From the NCBI GenBank assembly GCA_020736575.1, contig JAGPYM010000015.1, positions 558,001-622,000 on the forward strand: a DNA stretch of 64,000 nt, written 5' to 3'. Below are positions 23,484 through 34,805 of this stretch, piece by piece (positions within the stretch are counted from its first letter, which is position 1; every line of letters starts with the position of its first letter). The notes below the pieces were generated by a model that was given only the letters and a program-made list of their open reading frames with translations, did not search any database and was not told the origin of the DNA. Source of the DNA: Thelonectria olida. Its lineage: Eukaryota; Ascomycota; Sordariomycetes; Hypocreales; Nectriaceae. The position numbers and the translations under genes were made by a program.

Positions 23484-25274
23484 TTACACAAAACGATATC
23501 TAATCCAAGGAAGGTGATGGTGAGGAAACGATATCGTCTTTGGTCCGAACTGGCACTGGTACAGTTGGTTGTATGTAAACGAGTCGTAAAATCCGTTTAT
23601 TTCAAACTCCTGGGTCACCTCTTTCGAGCAGGGTGCCTTAAAGTCTTGGTGGCAGTAGCGCGCGTACTGAGCAGCTCCGTACTTCATCTCGAGTTTCTTC
23701 TTCCTGAGGGGAAACTTGCTGAGCGCGTCGTCGAGAGACTTGATGGCCTTGGCCAGGTCCGTCACGGGGCCTCGCATTTCGCCCTTGACTACTTTCTGGA
23801 TTGAAATGAACCCGTCACGCACTTTGCGATATTCCTTTGTCTTGGCAAAGTCCTTGTTCTTTATCCAGTTTTGAGTGAGTAGCCCGTTGAGTTGCGATAC
23901 GACACCCTGTGCCCGACTTTGATGCTTGGTGAGGGCCACGATTGGGATGATAGCGTTCTTGAGGTCTTTTGCTACGGCGGGCAAGTACGATGTCACCTCA
24001 AAGGCTTTGGGCAGGTCTTTCACTGCATTAATACCCGTGCCCGAAAACAACTTGAAGTAATAGTCTTCGCTTCCAGGAGTTGTGGCACTGGTGATGGCCT
24101 TCTTCGTCGCCTGAAGGATCTTGGGCGTGGCCTTGCTTGCTTTAGAGACTCCGTCCGGGATATTGTTGAGCTTCTTTACAGAATCAAGGGCTTTAGAGAC
24201 TGGTCATTGTTAGAGCATGAAAGAAACCACCATCGTTTTGGCCAGCTCACTCTTTGTAAGGTATGCAATGGCAGTCTTTCCCTTGCATGCGTTCTTCACG
24301 CACACGTTCTTCCGAACTCCGCTGATCTTGCTGGAAACACTCTTGAGCCGAGACTGCACAGTTTTCGATGCCTTGTTGACGGCGTCAATTTTCTTCTGGA
24401 TCGAGTCGAAAAGCGTGACCCAGCCCTTCAACATGCGCACAAGTTCGCCGTTGGTGACGCCGTCGGAAGCCTCGAAATAGCTGACAAAAAAGTTTCTCAG
24501 CTTGCGTTTGTTGCAGAAGTCAGTATTGTATGCGCAGGCCCAAGACGCTGCAACGAGTTTTCGATACATGACCAGGTCGACCTGCCACTGGTCAGCCAAC
24601 ACTTGGAACTGAAATGACCACGCACATTACCTCTGCTGATCGGAGTACAGTCCACCCGTCTTTGGGCGCCAGTTGCTCGCGCACGACTTTGGACTTATCA
24701 TCCGTAAAGGTGAGTGCTTCATCGTCGTATAGACACTATCCGTGGATTAGCTGAGTGTTCAAGACAATCGAAGCGTCACTCACATATTCCGTCTTGATGA
24801 ACCCGTCCAGTACGGACGCCTGAACGTCGTAGACGAGTTCACCTTGCCATGCGGACCTCTCCATCGTGCCTGTTAGGGTATGTTGGTCAAAGTTCCGAGT
24901 AGCATCTGGTAAACACCCGCAAAGAGCTCTGACGCTGCTCATGAATGTAAATGAGGTGTCATCGAGCGTTTCCGTTATCTTCTCGCAAATGTTCGTGCTT
25001 TCAGTCTCAATTTCGATGGCGCATTGGACCTCGCCGCCTGGGCTCGTTAGTGATCCGGTGGCTCGGAGCAGCGTATCGTTCGTGACATACAGAGCACCGC
25101 TCTTGCACCCGTTGGGTATACAATGTCTGTTGTGCAGCCAATCACTCCCGAGACACCCTGACACACTTCATCAATATCGTAGACGACGTCTTCAGCGGCG
25201 ACGTGAGCCGACAACCACGCAAGCAGTAGTAGAGATGAAGAGGTGGCCTTGATGAATGCCATCATGTCAATCAT
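23484..25274 (-). CDS. Secreted protein of unknown family, Lys-rich helical C-terminal half
   Basis: At least five exons give about 525 residues. The start (ATG 25272-25274, or 25263-25265) opens a signal peptide SSSLLLLAWLSAHVAA ending before EDVVYDIDE. A Cys-containing first domain follows (VCQGVSGVIGC, then EVQCAIEIETES and LCGCLP), then a Lys-rich, helix-prone part (SIQKKIDAVNKASKTVQSRL, KSVSSKISGV, LDSVKKLNNIPDG) and a final domain with YARYCHQDFKAPCSKEV. The first intron is uncertain: the best model uses gtgcaag to gagcccag (71 nt, branch cactaac), the alternative is a 65-nt intron from gtgtgtc. I do not recognise the family. Because it is secreted and helical, an effector or cell-wall role is possible; nothing in the sequence decides it. 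Confidence 0.68.
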
Positions 25275-27475
25275 GTCAGCAGTGCGATGGTACAAGCGTA
25301 CGATTCCGCGAAGAGGCCATGGTCGGGCAATAATAACAACCCGTGCGACTCCTTCCAGCTGAATGCCAACAGCCACACCTGGTCGAGACTCAGCTTGGCA
25401 GCCTGGCTATACCTAACGGACAATGGCCAAGACGCCTCGACTGACCGACCCACCGCCACATATGGCACTATTAATTCAGCCATTTCTCGTTCCAGCTACC
25501 AAGTCGCGTTCCCTTGACTATGAAGGAATTAGTCCCGCAGTCTCATTAATAACGCGTGACGCCCTTCGGTAGGGCTGAACTTGGCACTTTGAAAATAGAG
25601 CATTGTTACCGAAGCATTTGAGTCATATTCATGCTTATGTTTACAGTTATCCCGTCGATTCACTCCATCGGTGGGCAGATCTCTCATGCTATGATCCCTT
25701 GGTACCTCTTTGGCACAGCCTATAGGGCACAAGCTTGTGGCTTTGTTGGTCACCCTCTCCGATCCAACTTCCCTCATCACTCTAGCCTGCTTGGCAGACT
25801 TCGGTAAACGCGGGATCCGGACGGTACACCAAGACAAGGGGCAGCTGACGAAACGAACTTTGCTTTTTGATGAAATGTCCTGTCTTGCCCAACCCTTTTC
25901 GCTGTTCTCTGTGACGACTCTCAGTGGGAGCAGGGAAGACGAGTTGGTGCTGCCTAAAGGTCGTCGCAACACCAATCTCCTCCTATTTCAGGTCCAGATT
26001 ATTTATCGTTTGTCCTGCGCAGGCAGATGGCCGGCGTTTGGGCAACGCACTTCCACAAATGCCTCGGGGCGTGTTTTCGCGCGGCGTTGCTTGATTCCAG
26101 TGAATCAAGTCTGCGACGGGAAACGGCTGAAGGAGGTGGGAGAATTCGACTCAAGGGAGAGAGCCAATTACTTTATTCGAATTAATGTGAAGAATACACA
26201 CATTGTTTATTCTTATAGTCTGCGCCTTGCCCTTGTCTGCCATCCCTTGGACTCAACCTCCCGAGCTCTTTGTTCCAAGTCCTCACCCTCTCACCTTTTC
26301 AAACAGAAGCGAACCCTCAGGCAGCTCTTGAGCAAAAAATAAAGTATACTTTATTTTAAATTTAATCATATTAAGGATTAAAATCCTACAAAATTCTCCA
26401 AAGCAATGCAACTTCCCCGAATTCAGCCTCATCAATAAAGCAGCTAGTTAGTTAATGTCGAGAAGAAATACTAAATTTGGAAACAGTTGCGGAATACAAG
26501 AGGACACAGCGTCTCGGATGTTAGGTTCCCTTGTCGCCCAAATTTCAAACTACATTATTTCCATCCCTCCTATAACTCAAGTCCCATTATAGACTAAAAA
26601 CCAGCAACGGGAAGAATTATTTTAAAGACAGCGAGTCTTTTCCCTCCTATTAGTGTCCGCTCTTTGTTTGGTCCGTTGTATCGAAGCCAAAAGCGATAGG
26701 GTAGTTAGGTATTCAGCGGGAGACCTCTCAGCGTCGTGCAACTTGCGAACGGCGGCATGGATATAAACGGCGAACGGCACCGCGCTCGAGCTAATTGTGC
26801 AAATTACCGCCAGGCCGTCGCCGATGCACCTGGCCGACCGGGTGTGTGGACGGAGGTATGAGCTGTTCGGGAGTGTTGCCGCGCCGAGATGACGGGTTCA
26901 AGCTCCTTCACGGGAGCGGAGATTTTTATCGGGAGGTTACTGGCATCCGACTGGCATCCGCAACCAATGATTTCTCTTTATGCAGCCTTCCATGAGATAA
27001 GCTCGTCTCTTTACCTTACCAGGGCAGGCGTAAGCGAACATCATGGCAGAAGCCAAACAAACATCCCTTGTCTAGGAAAACACGCCGCGATAGCCAAGCC
27101 GATGGATATTGGCCTCGCCTGATGAGACAAAGTGAAGAAAACAGTCAATCAACAAAATAACTTAGAAGAGAAAGAGGAGGCTTATAAGAGCCTATAGCCC
27201 TCAAATCCTGTCCTTCTACTCAAACAACTCCGTCACCATTTCTCTATCCATCGCGCGTCAGTCTGCACGACCATCTATTGTGGTGCTGACACTTCGCCAC
27301 CTCTTTCCGACCTGCTTCACTGTTTAACTCGAAAATCACCTTGAAGGTAAACATCTCATCACTTTGTTGTCTCCCAGCCCGCATTCTAGTTCCTCTAAGT
27401 GTTCACCATCTTCTAGTACAACTCCAAGAAAGATATTACTCCCCACCGCTTCATACCCGGTTTGCAATCGACGTC
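25275..27475. other. Intergenic region, no supported gene
   Basis: About 2.2 kb. The longest frame (25710-26342, plus) begins with TTG and has no domain or coding bias, so it is left out. A perfect hairpin lies at 26090-26109 (CTTGATTC, 4-nt loop, GAATCAAG) and an A/T-rich patch at 26335-26400. Confidence 0.45.
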
Positions 27476-27691
27476 ATGAAGCAATCGATGTCCGAGGTCG
27501 TCAAGCGCGTGGAGGATGTTTCGGTCTACATGGATAATCTGATGACGATCATACGGTTCATTGAGGAAAGGATGAGATCTGCAATGGAAAACGTTCAGGA
27601 AGCGCAGGAGATCATTGACCAAGCTAGGGAAGTGTTGCTGCGTTGTACATATTCGGGCGGAAAGAGTGAGGGATATTCAATGGAGAAATAG
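27476..27691 (+). CDS. Possible small hypothetical protein, single amphipathic helix
   Basis: An ATG-started frame of 71 residues. Residues 5-57 look like one continuous amphipathic helix (MSEVVKRVEDVSVYMDNL, then IIRFIEERMRSAMENV), rich in Glu, Arg, Val and Met in heptad-like spacing, ending in a Gly/Ser tail. Upstream, pyrimidine-rich stretches and a possible 5' untranslated intron (gtaaacatc to ctcccag, 27347-27379) give the look of a fungal leader. The regular spacing of hydrophobic residues is unlike the spurious frames around it. No family recognised and no neighbour within 2 kb; it could still be chance. Confidence 0.35.
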   Translation: MKQSMSEVVKRVEDVSVYMDNLMTIIRFIEERMRSAMENVQEAQEIIDQAREVLLRCTYSGGKSEGYSMEK

Positions 27692-30591
27692 TGTATGGAT
27701 TAAGCCTACCTAGGTAGCTTTCAATCTTGTAATCTATTTCGGGCGACGGGTAGCTCAGCGAGAGAGAAAAATCAGGCTGGGACTCCCTGGGAGTGGCATT
27801 TGTCACTTCACACCGCCTCGAGTTCTTGTTGCGCCCAAGATGGCTTCAAGCGTGATTACAGAATCCAGGCCATCAAGGAGCTGTGCAGCTTCACGAGCAT
27901 GTAGTTGTACACATCTTTCGACCTCTATCGAATATCAATATGGAAAGAGAACAAAATCTTGGCCTGATGGCGTGCGTGGGCCAGTACGCTTGGTTACGAC
28001 CTTACTACACGACATTGTGGGTTGTGGTAAGGGAACCGTAATGGGATCAACCTTCCTCGCGCATGGATCCCGACACGTACCGTCAAAAGTATTCGGGCAT
28101 TGTTATTGTAGTGAACGCGTTCAGTAGTCTGTCGAGGCTGCTAAGCTGCATGGCGGTTGACATCCAGGCTACAAGTACAGCTCCAGTTCCTGCTAAAATG
28201 CTAGGAGAACGGAAGGAATAATTCTGATGATTCGAATGGTAATACTTTTCGACTTGACCATATATTAATCCCGACAGAAAATGTTGAGGGGATCGAGACT
28301 CCAAGGTACGTGCACGCAATGTGGCCGTGGTTCATGTCGCTCGGTTTTGCTTTCTCCGCGGCCGTTGGCGAGTCAAGACAAGACGTTGTGTGCGGGACGG
28401 CTGGGATGGCGTCTCTTCAATGTCGCTCATATCCATTCAGTAGCAGGGAACGTAGCCCGCGAGGGCAATTGTGCTCTAGCCTCCAAGTTTTGAGATCCAG
28501 AGTCAAGTTACGCTTCAGTTTGTCAAAGTGCATCAGCTGATAACAAACAGTTCAGCGGGGGCCAGAGACAATACGTAGTATTTAGACTATTCTGAAGGTA
28601 GGGTTCAGGGCTCTGTGGTCAATATCCGTAGCCTTACGCGTGCGTGTGACATTCAACCATGTTTCTCAGCCAAGGCAAACTCATGCAGAACATGCCGTGC
28701 GGAGAGCCTCTTCCAGTCGGCATCAACTGCAAGGAAAGCGATCAGGTCGTGTCCGCCAGTGCCCTTAGCCTAGGTCTTACTTGCTCTGTGCGGCGTTGTA
28801 TTCACTAACTGTCAGAATGGGCCCTGAACCATGACGTATCAGTAAAGCACTGCTCTCGCCGTAGTGCCTACACTTGTGCCCTGATGGTCGAATAGTCTGG
28901 CACTAACTGCAGTCAAGAATGTCACAGGTGGACTAGTAGTCTAGCAATACCACCCTAGCATGAACGAAATTTCTTGCCCAAGGCACGAGAAACATTGCAT
29001 GACTCAAAGGCCATGTTTAATGAACATGGGTAACATGGCCCTAGATGGTCGTAAATGTCAACATGGATTGACCTTTTCTGATTACCTGCCTAAGGCAGTT
29101 GGATAAATATTCGAATGCTCCGAGATATTACAAGCAGAGTCATGCAAAACATGGCAGAGCGTTATTTTATTCCAAGTCAACAAGAATCCTCAAACCAAGT
29201 CTCCCAACTTGCTGTTTTGATGGAGAAAGGTTGGCTATTACACTATCACAATTAGTAAGCCGCAAGCGACGCTTCCACGTCAACTGTGTGCTCGTCTGTA
29301 GGATATTCCATGTTCCAATGAATACATGGCCACAGTGATATGAACAGCAGTAATCAGGTTCAAAAACAAGTCAACGAAGCAACTGACAGGCAAGTTTCAA
29401 TAAACAGCACTAGCACAGCGCCCTCTTACAGCCTCCACAATCGCCGACATGTGGAGACGGGAGACGTTGGATTCCCAGCGAGTCGCTACTCACATTTCGG
29501 GCTTGGAGAAGGAACAGTTGCATTAAACTTGTCGAATCGAAGTCAGAGGCAGGGACTGGAAACGGCGTCCGTGGAAGGCAATACACTAGCCTGTCTCCTT
29601 GGTGACATGGCCAACCAGATCTGCGTTACAAGTGACACGTACTCCGAGCCACCTGCCGGTAGTTCTATAGCACCGAGTCCGTCTTCGTACTAGGCCGTCC
29701 TCCCTTTCTCTCAACGGGCAACGGCGCGCTCAGGGGAGGAGGCGAAATCCACGAGCCGGCCTGTCCGAGCTTCAACAAGGGTTCCCGCTGGTTCACTAGA
29801 AATGTTCTAGCCGTTTTGCCAAGCTTGTCACTCCGAGTTGGAGACGACAATCCGGGAGCCAGCGCTCAGTCCGCGATAGACTACGGACTGCCACGATGAA
29901 TTTGCACATACAAAAACTTCACAGAACAGTTTGATCTACCCTCTTGCCAAACACGTGTCGTCGGCGAACATTCTCGAGGCCTGATGCGAAGAAGAGGGGG
30001 ACGGGATGGACCGCCAGCCACCGCCTTTTCAAGTCCAGCTCCGCAAACCATACCCGAGGCCGGGGGGATGTGACTCTCCGGGAGAACTGCCCCCTGCAAG
30101 CCGCTGGGCGCGCTATACTGCCTCTACTCCGGAGTAGGCTTGGGAGGTGCCATAAATGGATACTTGAACTGGGGGCCATTACGTGAAGGAGTGGTCGTGA
30201 AACAGGATCAACCAGATTGAATTCTCGCCTATGCCATAGAAAGTGAGATCGTCACCCCGGTGTTGCATCTCGCCAGGATAGCACTGCCGGGGAAGAGTTC
30301 GTCGGACTGCTGGAGCCCGAAAGTCCAACTTTTGCAGAGTCAATCCGGCAGTCATTGCGATCGCTCCGTCGCCTTTCCTAAATTTTCAAACCCGGCCATG
30401 GAGAGAAGACGGAGCCGCAGTGGCCAGGGAGACCCCTTTGCCTTCGCAATGCTGCCGAGTCATAACAGCACCGATAATTATAATCTGCCGTGACTGCAAC
30501 ATCGGAGAAAAACAAGATCAACTCTTAAACCACTCCTTCCCATCCGCAGCGCCACCATCAGTGAGGCACTGCTCGATATTCGATTCTGACA
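27692..30591. other. Long intergenic region, no supported gene
   Basis: 2.9 kb with only scattered frames below 120 codons on both strands, none with a domain, a signal peptide or plausible introns. No terminal or long direct repeats were recognised. It may hold untranslated RNA or decayed sequence. Confidence 0.45.
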
Positions 30592-31888
30592 ATGGCTGGG
30601 TTTCTGGTCCCAGATAGCTACGTGGTGGTCGCGCCCAGCCTCAATGACCTGTTGGTGGCCAGCATCATTTGGGGGTTTACCCTCGCGACAGGACTCTTTT
30701 CCGGCACGAGGGCGTTCAAGCAGACGTGGGCAACATGGAGACGGTCGCGCCGCCTACATGCCTACGCGTTTCTGATCTGGGCTGAATGGCTTGTGTCAAT
30801 GGTCATTGGCGTCCTGTCCTGGACCTTCATTCGAGGATTCATCGAGGCGAGGTGAGCTGGGTAGCGGCTGGTTCTGGTGGTTCTAATGCTAACGAGATTG
30901 TGCAGCTTTTGGATATACTTCGCCTTTTGTGCGCCTCTTCCGCCCAAACAAATGGGAACGTCTGCTAACAATGGCTCTTAGTGTGTCTCTGGGTCGTCCA
31001 GATCCAATGCATCTGCGGTATCATCATTAACCGAATCGCCCTCTTGATGGTCGACAAGCGCAACGCATCCAAAATCCGATGGGGTACCGCCGCCCTCCTG
31101 GGCGTGATTAACATCAGCGTCTTCATCATCTGGATTCCCGCACGCCTACAAATATCCCCGACATGGATCCACGTCAACGAGATCTGGGATAGAATCGAGA
31201 AAGGACTGTTCTTGGTCATCGACGCCTGCCTTCATCTCTACTTTATCCATCTGCTTCGAGTCAAGTTGATCGCCAATGGCCTCAATAAATACGTCCCGTT
31301 GTTCAGGTTCAACCTGATGATGGTAGCGATTTCGATGAGTCTAGATGTGAGCAAAGTCTGGATGCGACTGCAGCGGTGCGAATACTAATGAAATGATGCG
31401 CAGATAATTCTCATTGGCAGCATGTCGATTGGAAATGGCTTCATGTACGTCACAGCGACTTCGCGGTTCTCCCATTTATACTGACCGCTCCATCTAGCTA
31501 CGTCCAGTTTCACCCGCTGGTGTACATGCTCAAGCTGCATATTGAGATGAACATCTCTTCCCTGATTGTCAAAGTCGTGCGCGCGACTGGTGATGACAGT
31601 TCGTACGCACGCGGCACCGAGTTGCAGTCGAAACCGACGACGAACAGATCGAGGACTCTCACGAACACGAACAACTTGTTCTCAGGGAATCAGACGTATG
31701 TCGAAGCTGAGGCGCCGGATGAGGGGCCCAAGGGCTTCCCTCAGGGCATCACCAAGGTCGTGCAGACACGGGTCACTGTGGCATCTCGAAATCGTGACGA
31801 CCTGGAAGATGAGGGGGACGGCAGCTCGCAGTCATCAACGCGTCGGCTTAAGCATCCTTCTGAAGCCTATCGCGATCAATTCGTATGA
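30592..31888 (+). CDS. Uncharacterised fungal multi-pass membrane protein
   Basis: Five exons (30592-30851, 30906-30928, 30982-31346, 31404-31444, 31498-31888) sum to 1,080 nt, 359 residues. The second and fourth exons are only 23 and 41 nt, but every junction keeps phase. About seven membrane spans are visible: SLNDLLVASIIWGFTLATG, WAEWLVSMVIGVLSWTF, SFWIYFAFLCLWVVQIQC, GVINISVFIIWIP, LFLVIDACLHLYFIHLL, NLMMVAISMSLDIILIG. The conserved ending YVQFHPLVYMLKLHIEM-N-SSLIVKVVR precedes a hydrophilic 100-residue Ser/Thr/Glu-rich cytosolic tail. I recall this layout from many unnamed Sordariomycete membrane proteins of about 350 residues without known function. A receptor-like role is conceivable but unproven. 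Confidence 0.82.
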
Positions 31889-32666
31889 TTTTCTGCGTTG
31901 GGTGGTATTTTCTTGACTATTGTATAAATGCTAGACCCTAGAAGGATAGGACCGGAGTTTGGTAGATTGCCTAGACATAGGCGGGTAGACATGAGGGCAT
32001 CACTAACTGCCCATACACAGATAATACGCTAGTTATCCAATTCCATTTCTTACTAGTACAGGGACGCGTGTCCATGTGCGGACAATGCCATGAAGATGCT
32101 AGCAACGGCGCCCCGCCAAGTGAGACAATGCAATTGCCAATGAATAGGTAACTCGGCAACTAGGCAAGACCAATTGACCAGATTAGATCCCACCGTTGAA
32201 GCGGAAACCTGAATTGGGCCGAGGCGAGTCAAGTCGAACCAACACACTGTCGCAATCGTAATTTCCCGGAGGCTGGGGGAGCCGTTTCTGCTAATAAAGT
32301 CTAGTGACCCCTTGTTCTCAGGGGTCGCTCCCCCGGCTCCCCGACAAAGTCCCCGTTCCATTTCTAGCGGGGTGCCGGGGTCTGGGGCAGATTCATGCAC
32401 ACTAAGCAATGCAACCTGACGATCTTTCTGAGTTGGACCTCAAGGTCCGAGGCAAGCGAGGATGCAGTCGGTGAGGGGCCGCGCAATTGAGAGCTGAGTA
32501 TCCTGGGCTAGGTTGAGCACGCGGTCTAGGCTCCTGAGCGGCAAGAGAAGCTATAAATGCGGGAGCGGGAAGAGCTGAATGGTTGATCCTGGAGAGTATG
32601 CTTGCTTAACCTTCTCTCATCTCAACTATCTTAACCATCTTCTCACATTGGCTCACATTAGTCACG
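31889..32666. promoter_or_regulatory. Intergenic/promoter region of GMC oxidase with clustered CCGGGG/CCCCGG sites
   Basis: About 780 bp. Between 32270 and 32395 the sequence is packed with ctgggg, cccccgg, ctcccc, gcgggg and gccgggg words, several fitting the CreA consensus SYGGRG on either strand. The oxidase start is about 270-400 bp downstream. Carbon-catabolite control of the oxidase is therefore plausible; the matches are short and GC-rich sequence produces them easily. Confidence 0.42.
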
Positions 32667-34658
32667 ATGGGCCTCTATACCAAACTCGCCGATGAGATCA
32701 AGGAGGTGGACGTGATCATTGCCGGTGGTAAGTCTCGCCGCCTTCTGTTTACTTAAAGTCGTCTACTCACATCGAGTGATTCAAGGTGGCACGGCAGCAT
32801 GCGTCGTCGCCGGCAGGTTGGCTGAGGCCGATCCCAAGCTGTCGATTTTGCTCATTGAGGGTGGCCCAGACAACTACAATGTGCCAAACATTGTGCACCC
32901 TGTCTTCTTCCTCGATCACCTTCTTCCCACTAGCAAGACCACCATCTTCTACAAGGGTAACAAGGCCAAGCAGCTCGCCGACAGAGAGGTCATTGTGCCT
33001 TGTGGTGGAACTCTAGGCGGCGGATCATCCATCAACTTCATGATGTACACGCGGGCCCAACGTGCCGACTTTGACGCGTGGAACTCCCGTGGATGGTCTG
33101 GTGATGAGATTTACCCGTATCTTAAAAAGGTATGTCTGACTTGTTTGGATTATCCGAGGCACACTTGTGCTAATGGAGCACGATGATAGCTGGAGACGTA
33201 TCATGGCAACGGCGAGAATGACCATCACGGATATGACGGTCCCGTCCATATTTCCGACGGCACATACCGTGCTCGAGATCTCCAGGACGACTTTATCGGC
33301 GCCACGGCCAAGGTCGGCTGGTCGGAGATCAAGGACCTGCAGACTCTTGATACGAACAACGGTATCGAGCGTTGGCAGCGTTACGTTTCAAAGGATGGCA
33401 AGAGACAGGACACTGCGCACACATATGTCCACGAGAAGCTGCGTTCTGGAAAATATCCTAACTTGCATGTGCTGGTAGAGTCAAAGGTCATTCGTGTGCT
33501 GTTCGACGACGAGAAGCGGGCTGTCGGCGTGGAATACACACCCAACCCTGACCTGCAACCCGCTCTGGGAACTCCACAACATCCCAAACTTGTCGTGAAG
33601 GCAAGAAAGCAGGTTGTTGTGTCCTGTGGTGCCTGTGGTACGCCACCAGTACTCGAGCGATCTGGTCTCGGCGACCCCGAGGTGTTGAAGAAGGCTGGTG
33701 TTCCTGTGGTTGTAGATCTTCCTGGTGTTGGACATGAGTATCAGGATCACAACCTGGCTCTATACCCATACAGAACGGCTCTTAAGCCTCATGAGACGAT
33801 TGATGCCGTCCTCCGAAACCCTGGTAACCGTCAGAACCTCATCGACTCTAAGGACAACATCTTGGGCTGGAATTCAATCGACATCTCATCCAAGCTTCGA
33901 CCAACGGAAGAGGATGTGGCAGCCCTTGGCCCCGAGTTCCAAGCGGCCTGGAATAGGGACTTTAAGGATGCTCCCAACCGACCTCTGATGCTGATGGGTG
34001 TTGTATCATGGTAAGTTTTCCGAAGGGTTTCCCAGGGCTGTATCAAAGTTCCTCTGCTAACAGTCGCAGCTTCTTGGGCGACCCATCATCTGTCCCGGAG
34101 GCACAGTATGTGACGATAGGAAACTACACCGCGTATCCCTACTCGCGAGGACACATGCACATCACTGGACCCGAGCTTAGCGACCCCCTGGACTTTGATG
34201 TCGGTTTCTTCTCAGACGCCCACGATATCGACTTAAAGAAGCAGATCTGGGCGTACAAGAAGCAACGTGAGATTATGCGCCGCACGTCCATGTATCGCGG
34301 CGAGCTTGCCCCTGGCCACCCAGCCTTCCCCGCTGGGTCTCCAGCGGCCTGTGCCGAGGTCGATGCACCGCTCACGGACGTGGAGGACCTTACGTACTCG
34401 GCTGAGGACGATGCAGCTATAGAGAAGTGGCTGCGAGAGAACATTGGCACCACTTGGCATTCCATCGGTACCGCGACGATGGCTCCTCGCGAGGAATTCG
34501 GTGTCGTGGACGAGTCTTTGAATGTATGGGGTACAAAGGGGCTAAAGATTGCGGATTTGAGTATTCCACCTTCAAATGTAGGCGCCAACACGAACAACAC
34601 TGCTATTGTAGTGGGCGAGAAGGCGGCAGCTATTCTGATCAAGGAGCTGGGCCTTTAG
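32667..34658 (+). CDS. GMC-type alcohol oxidase (methanol-oxidase-like)
   Basis: Four exons (32667-32727, 32786-33129, 33190-34010, 34070-34658) give 604 residues. The FAD-binding dinucleotide motif is VIIAGGGTAACVVAGRLAE, completed across the first intron. Then come VPCGGTLGGGSSINFMMYTRA (GMC signature 1), VVSCGACGTPPVLERSGLG (signature 2), GHMHITGP, and the active-site HSIG in TWHSIGTATMAP with N in SNVGANTNNTA near the end. The layout matches fungal alcohol/methanol oxidases, which oxidise short alcohols to aldehydes and make hydrogen peroxide, usually in peroxisomes. Here the C-terminus is KELGL, without a type 1 peroxisomal signal, and no signal peptide is present, so cytosolic location or another import route is implied. 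Substrate class is moderately certain. Confidence 0.9.
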
Positions 34659-34805
34659 GGGTAGTCAGGTAGCTTTATTGTTACGAAATAATAGCTTTCG
34701 CCATATCCTAACGCACTGATCGGATCGATAAACCATATGTCTACTTTATAAACTTGATATACATATTATTATTATTACATGGTTCCCTAGGTCTATTCTT
34801 TTATC

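Noticed and set aside
25710..26342. 210-codon open frame on the plus strand
   Set aside because: Starts with TTG, has no domain, signal or membrane pattern, and codon use and composition do not resemble the real genes nearby.
27735..27800. tRNA-like words (gtagctcagcgagag)
   Set aside because: No acceptor stem, anticodon arm or GGTTCRAAYCC T-arm box can be folded around it.
29340..29693. 117-codon ATG frame on the plus strand
   Set aside because: Low-complexity Ser/Thr/Asn content, no family, no splice partner and no promoter-like context; chance is likely.
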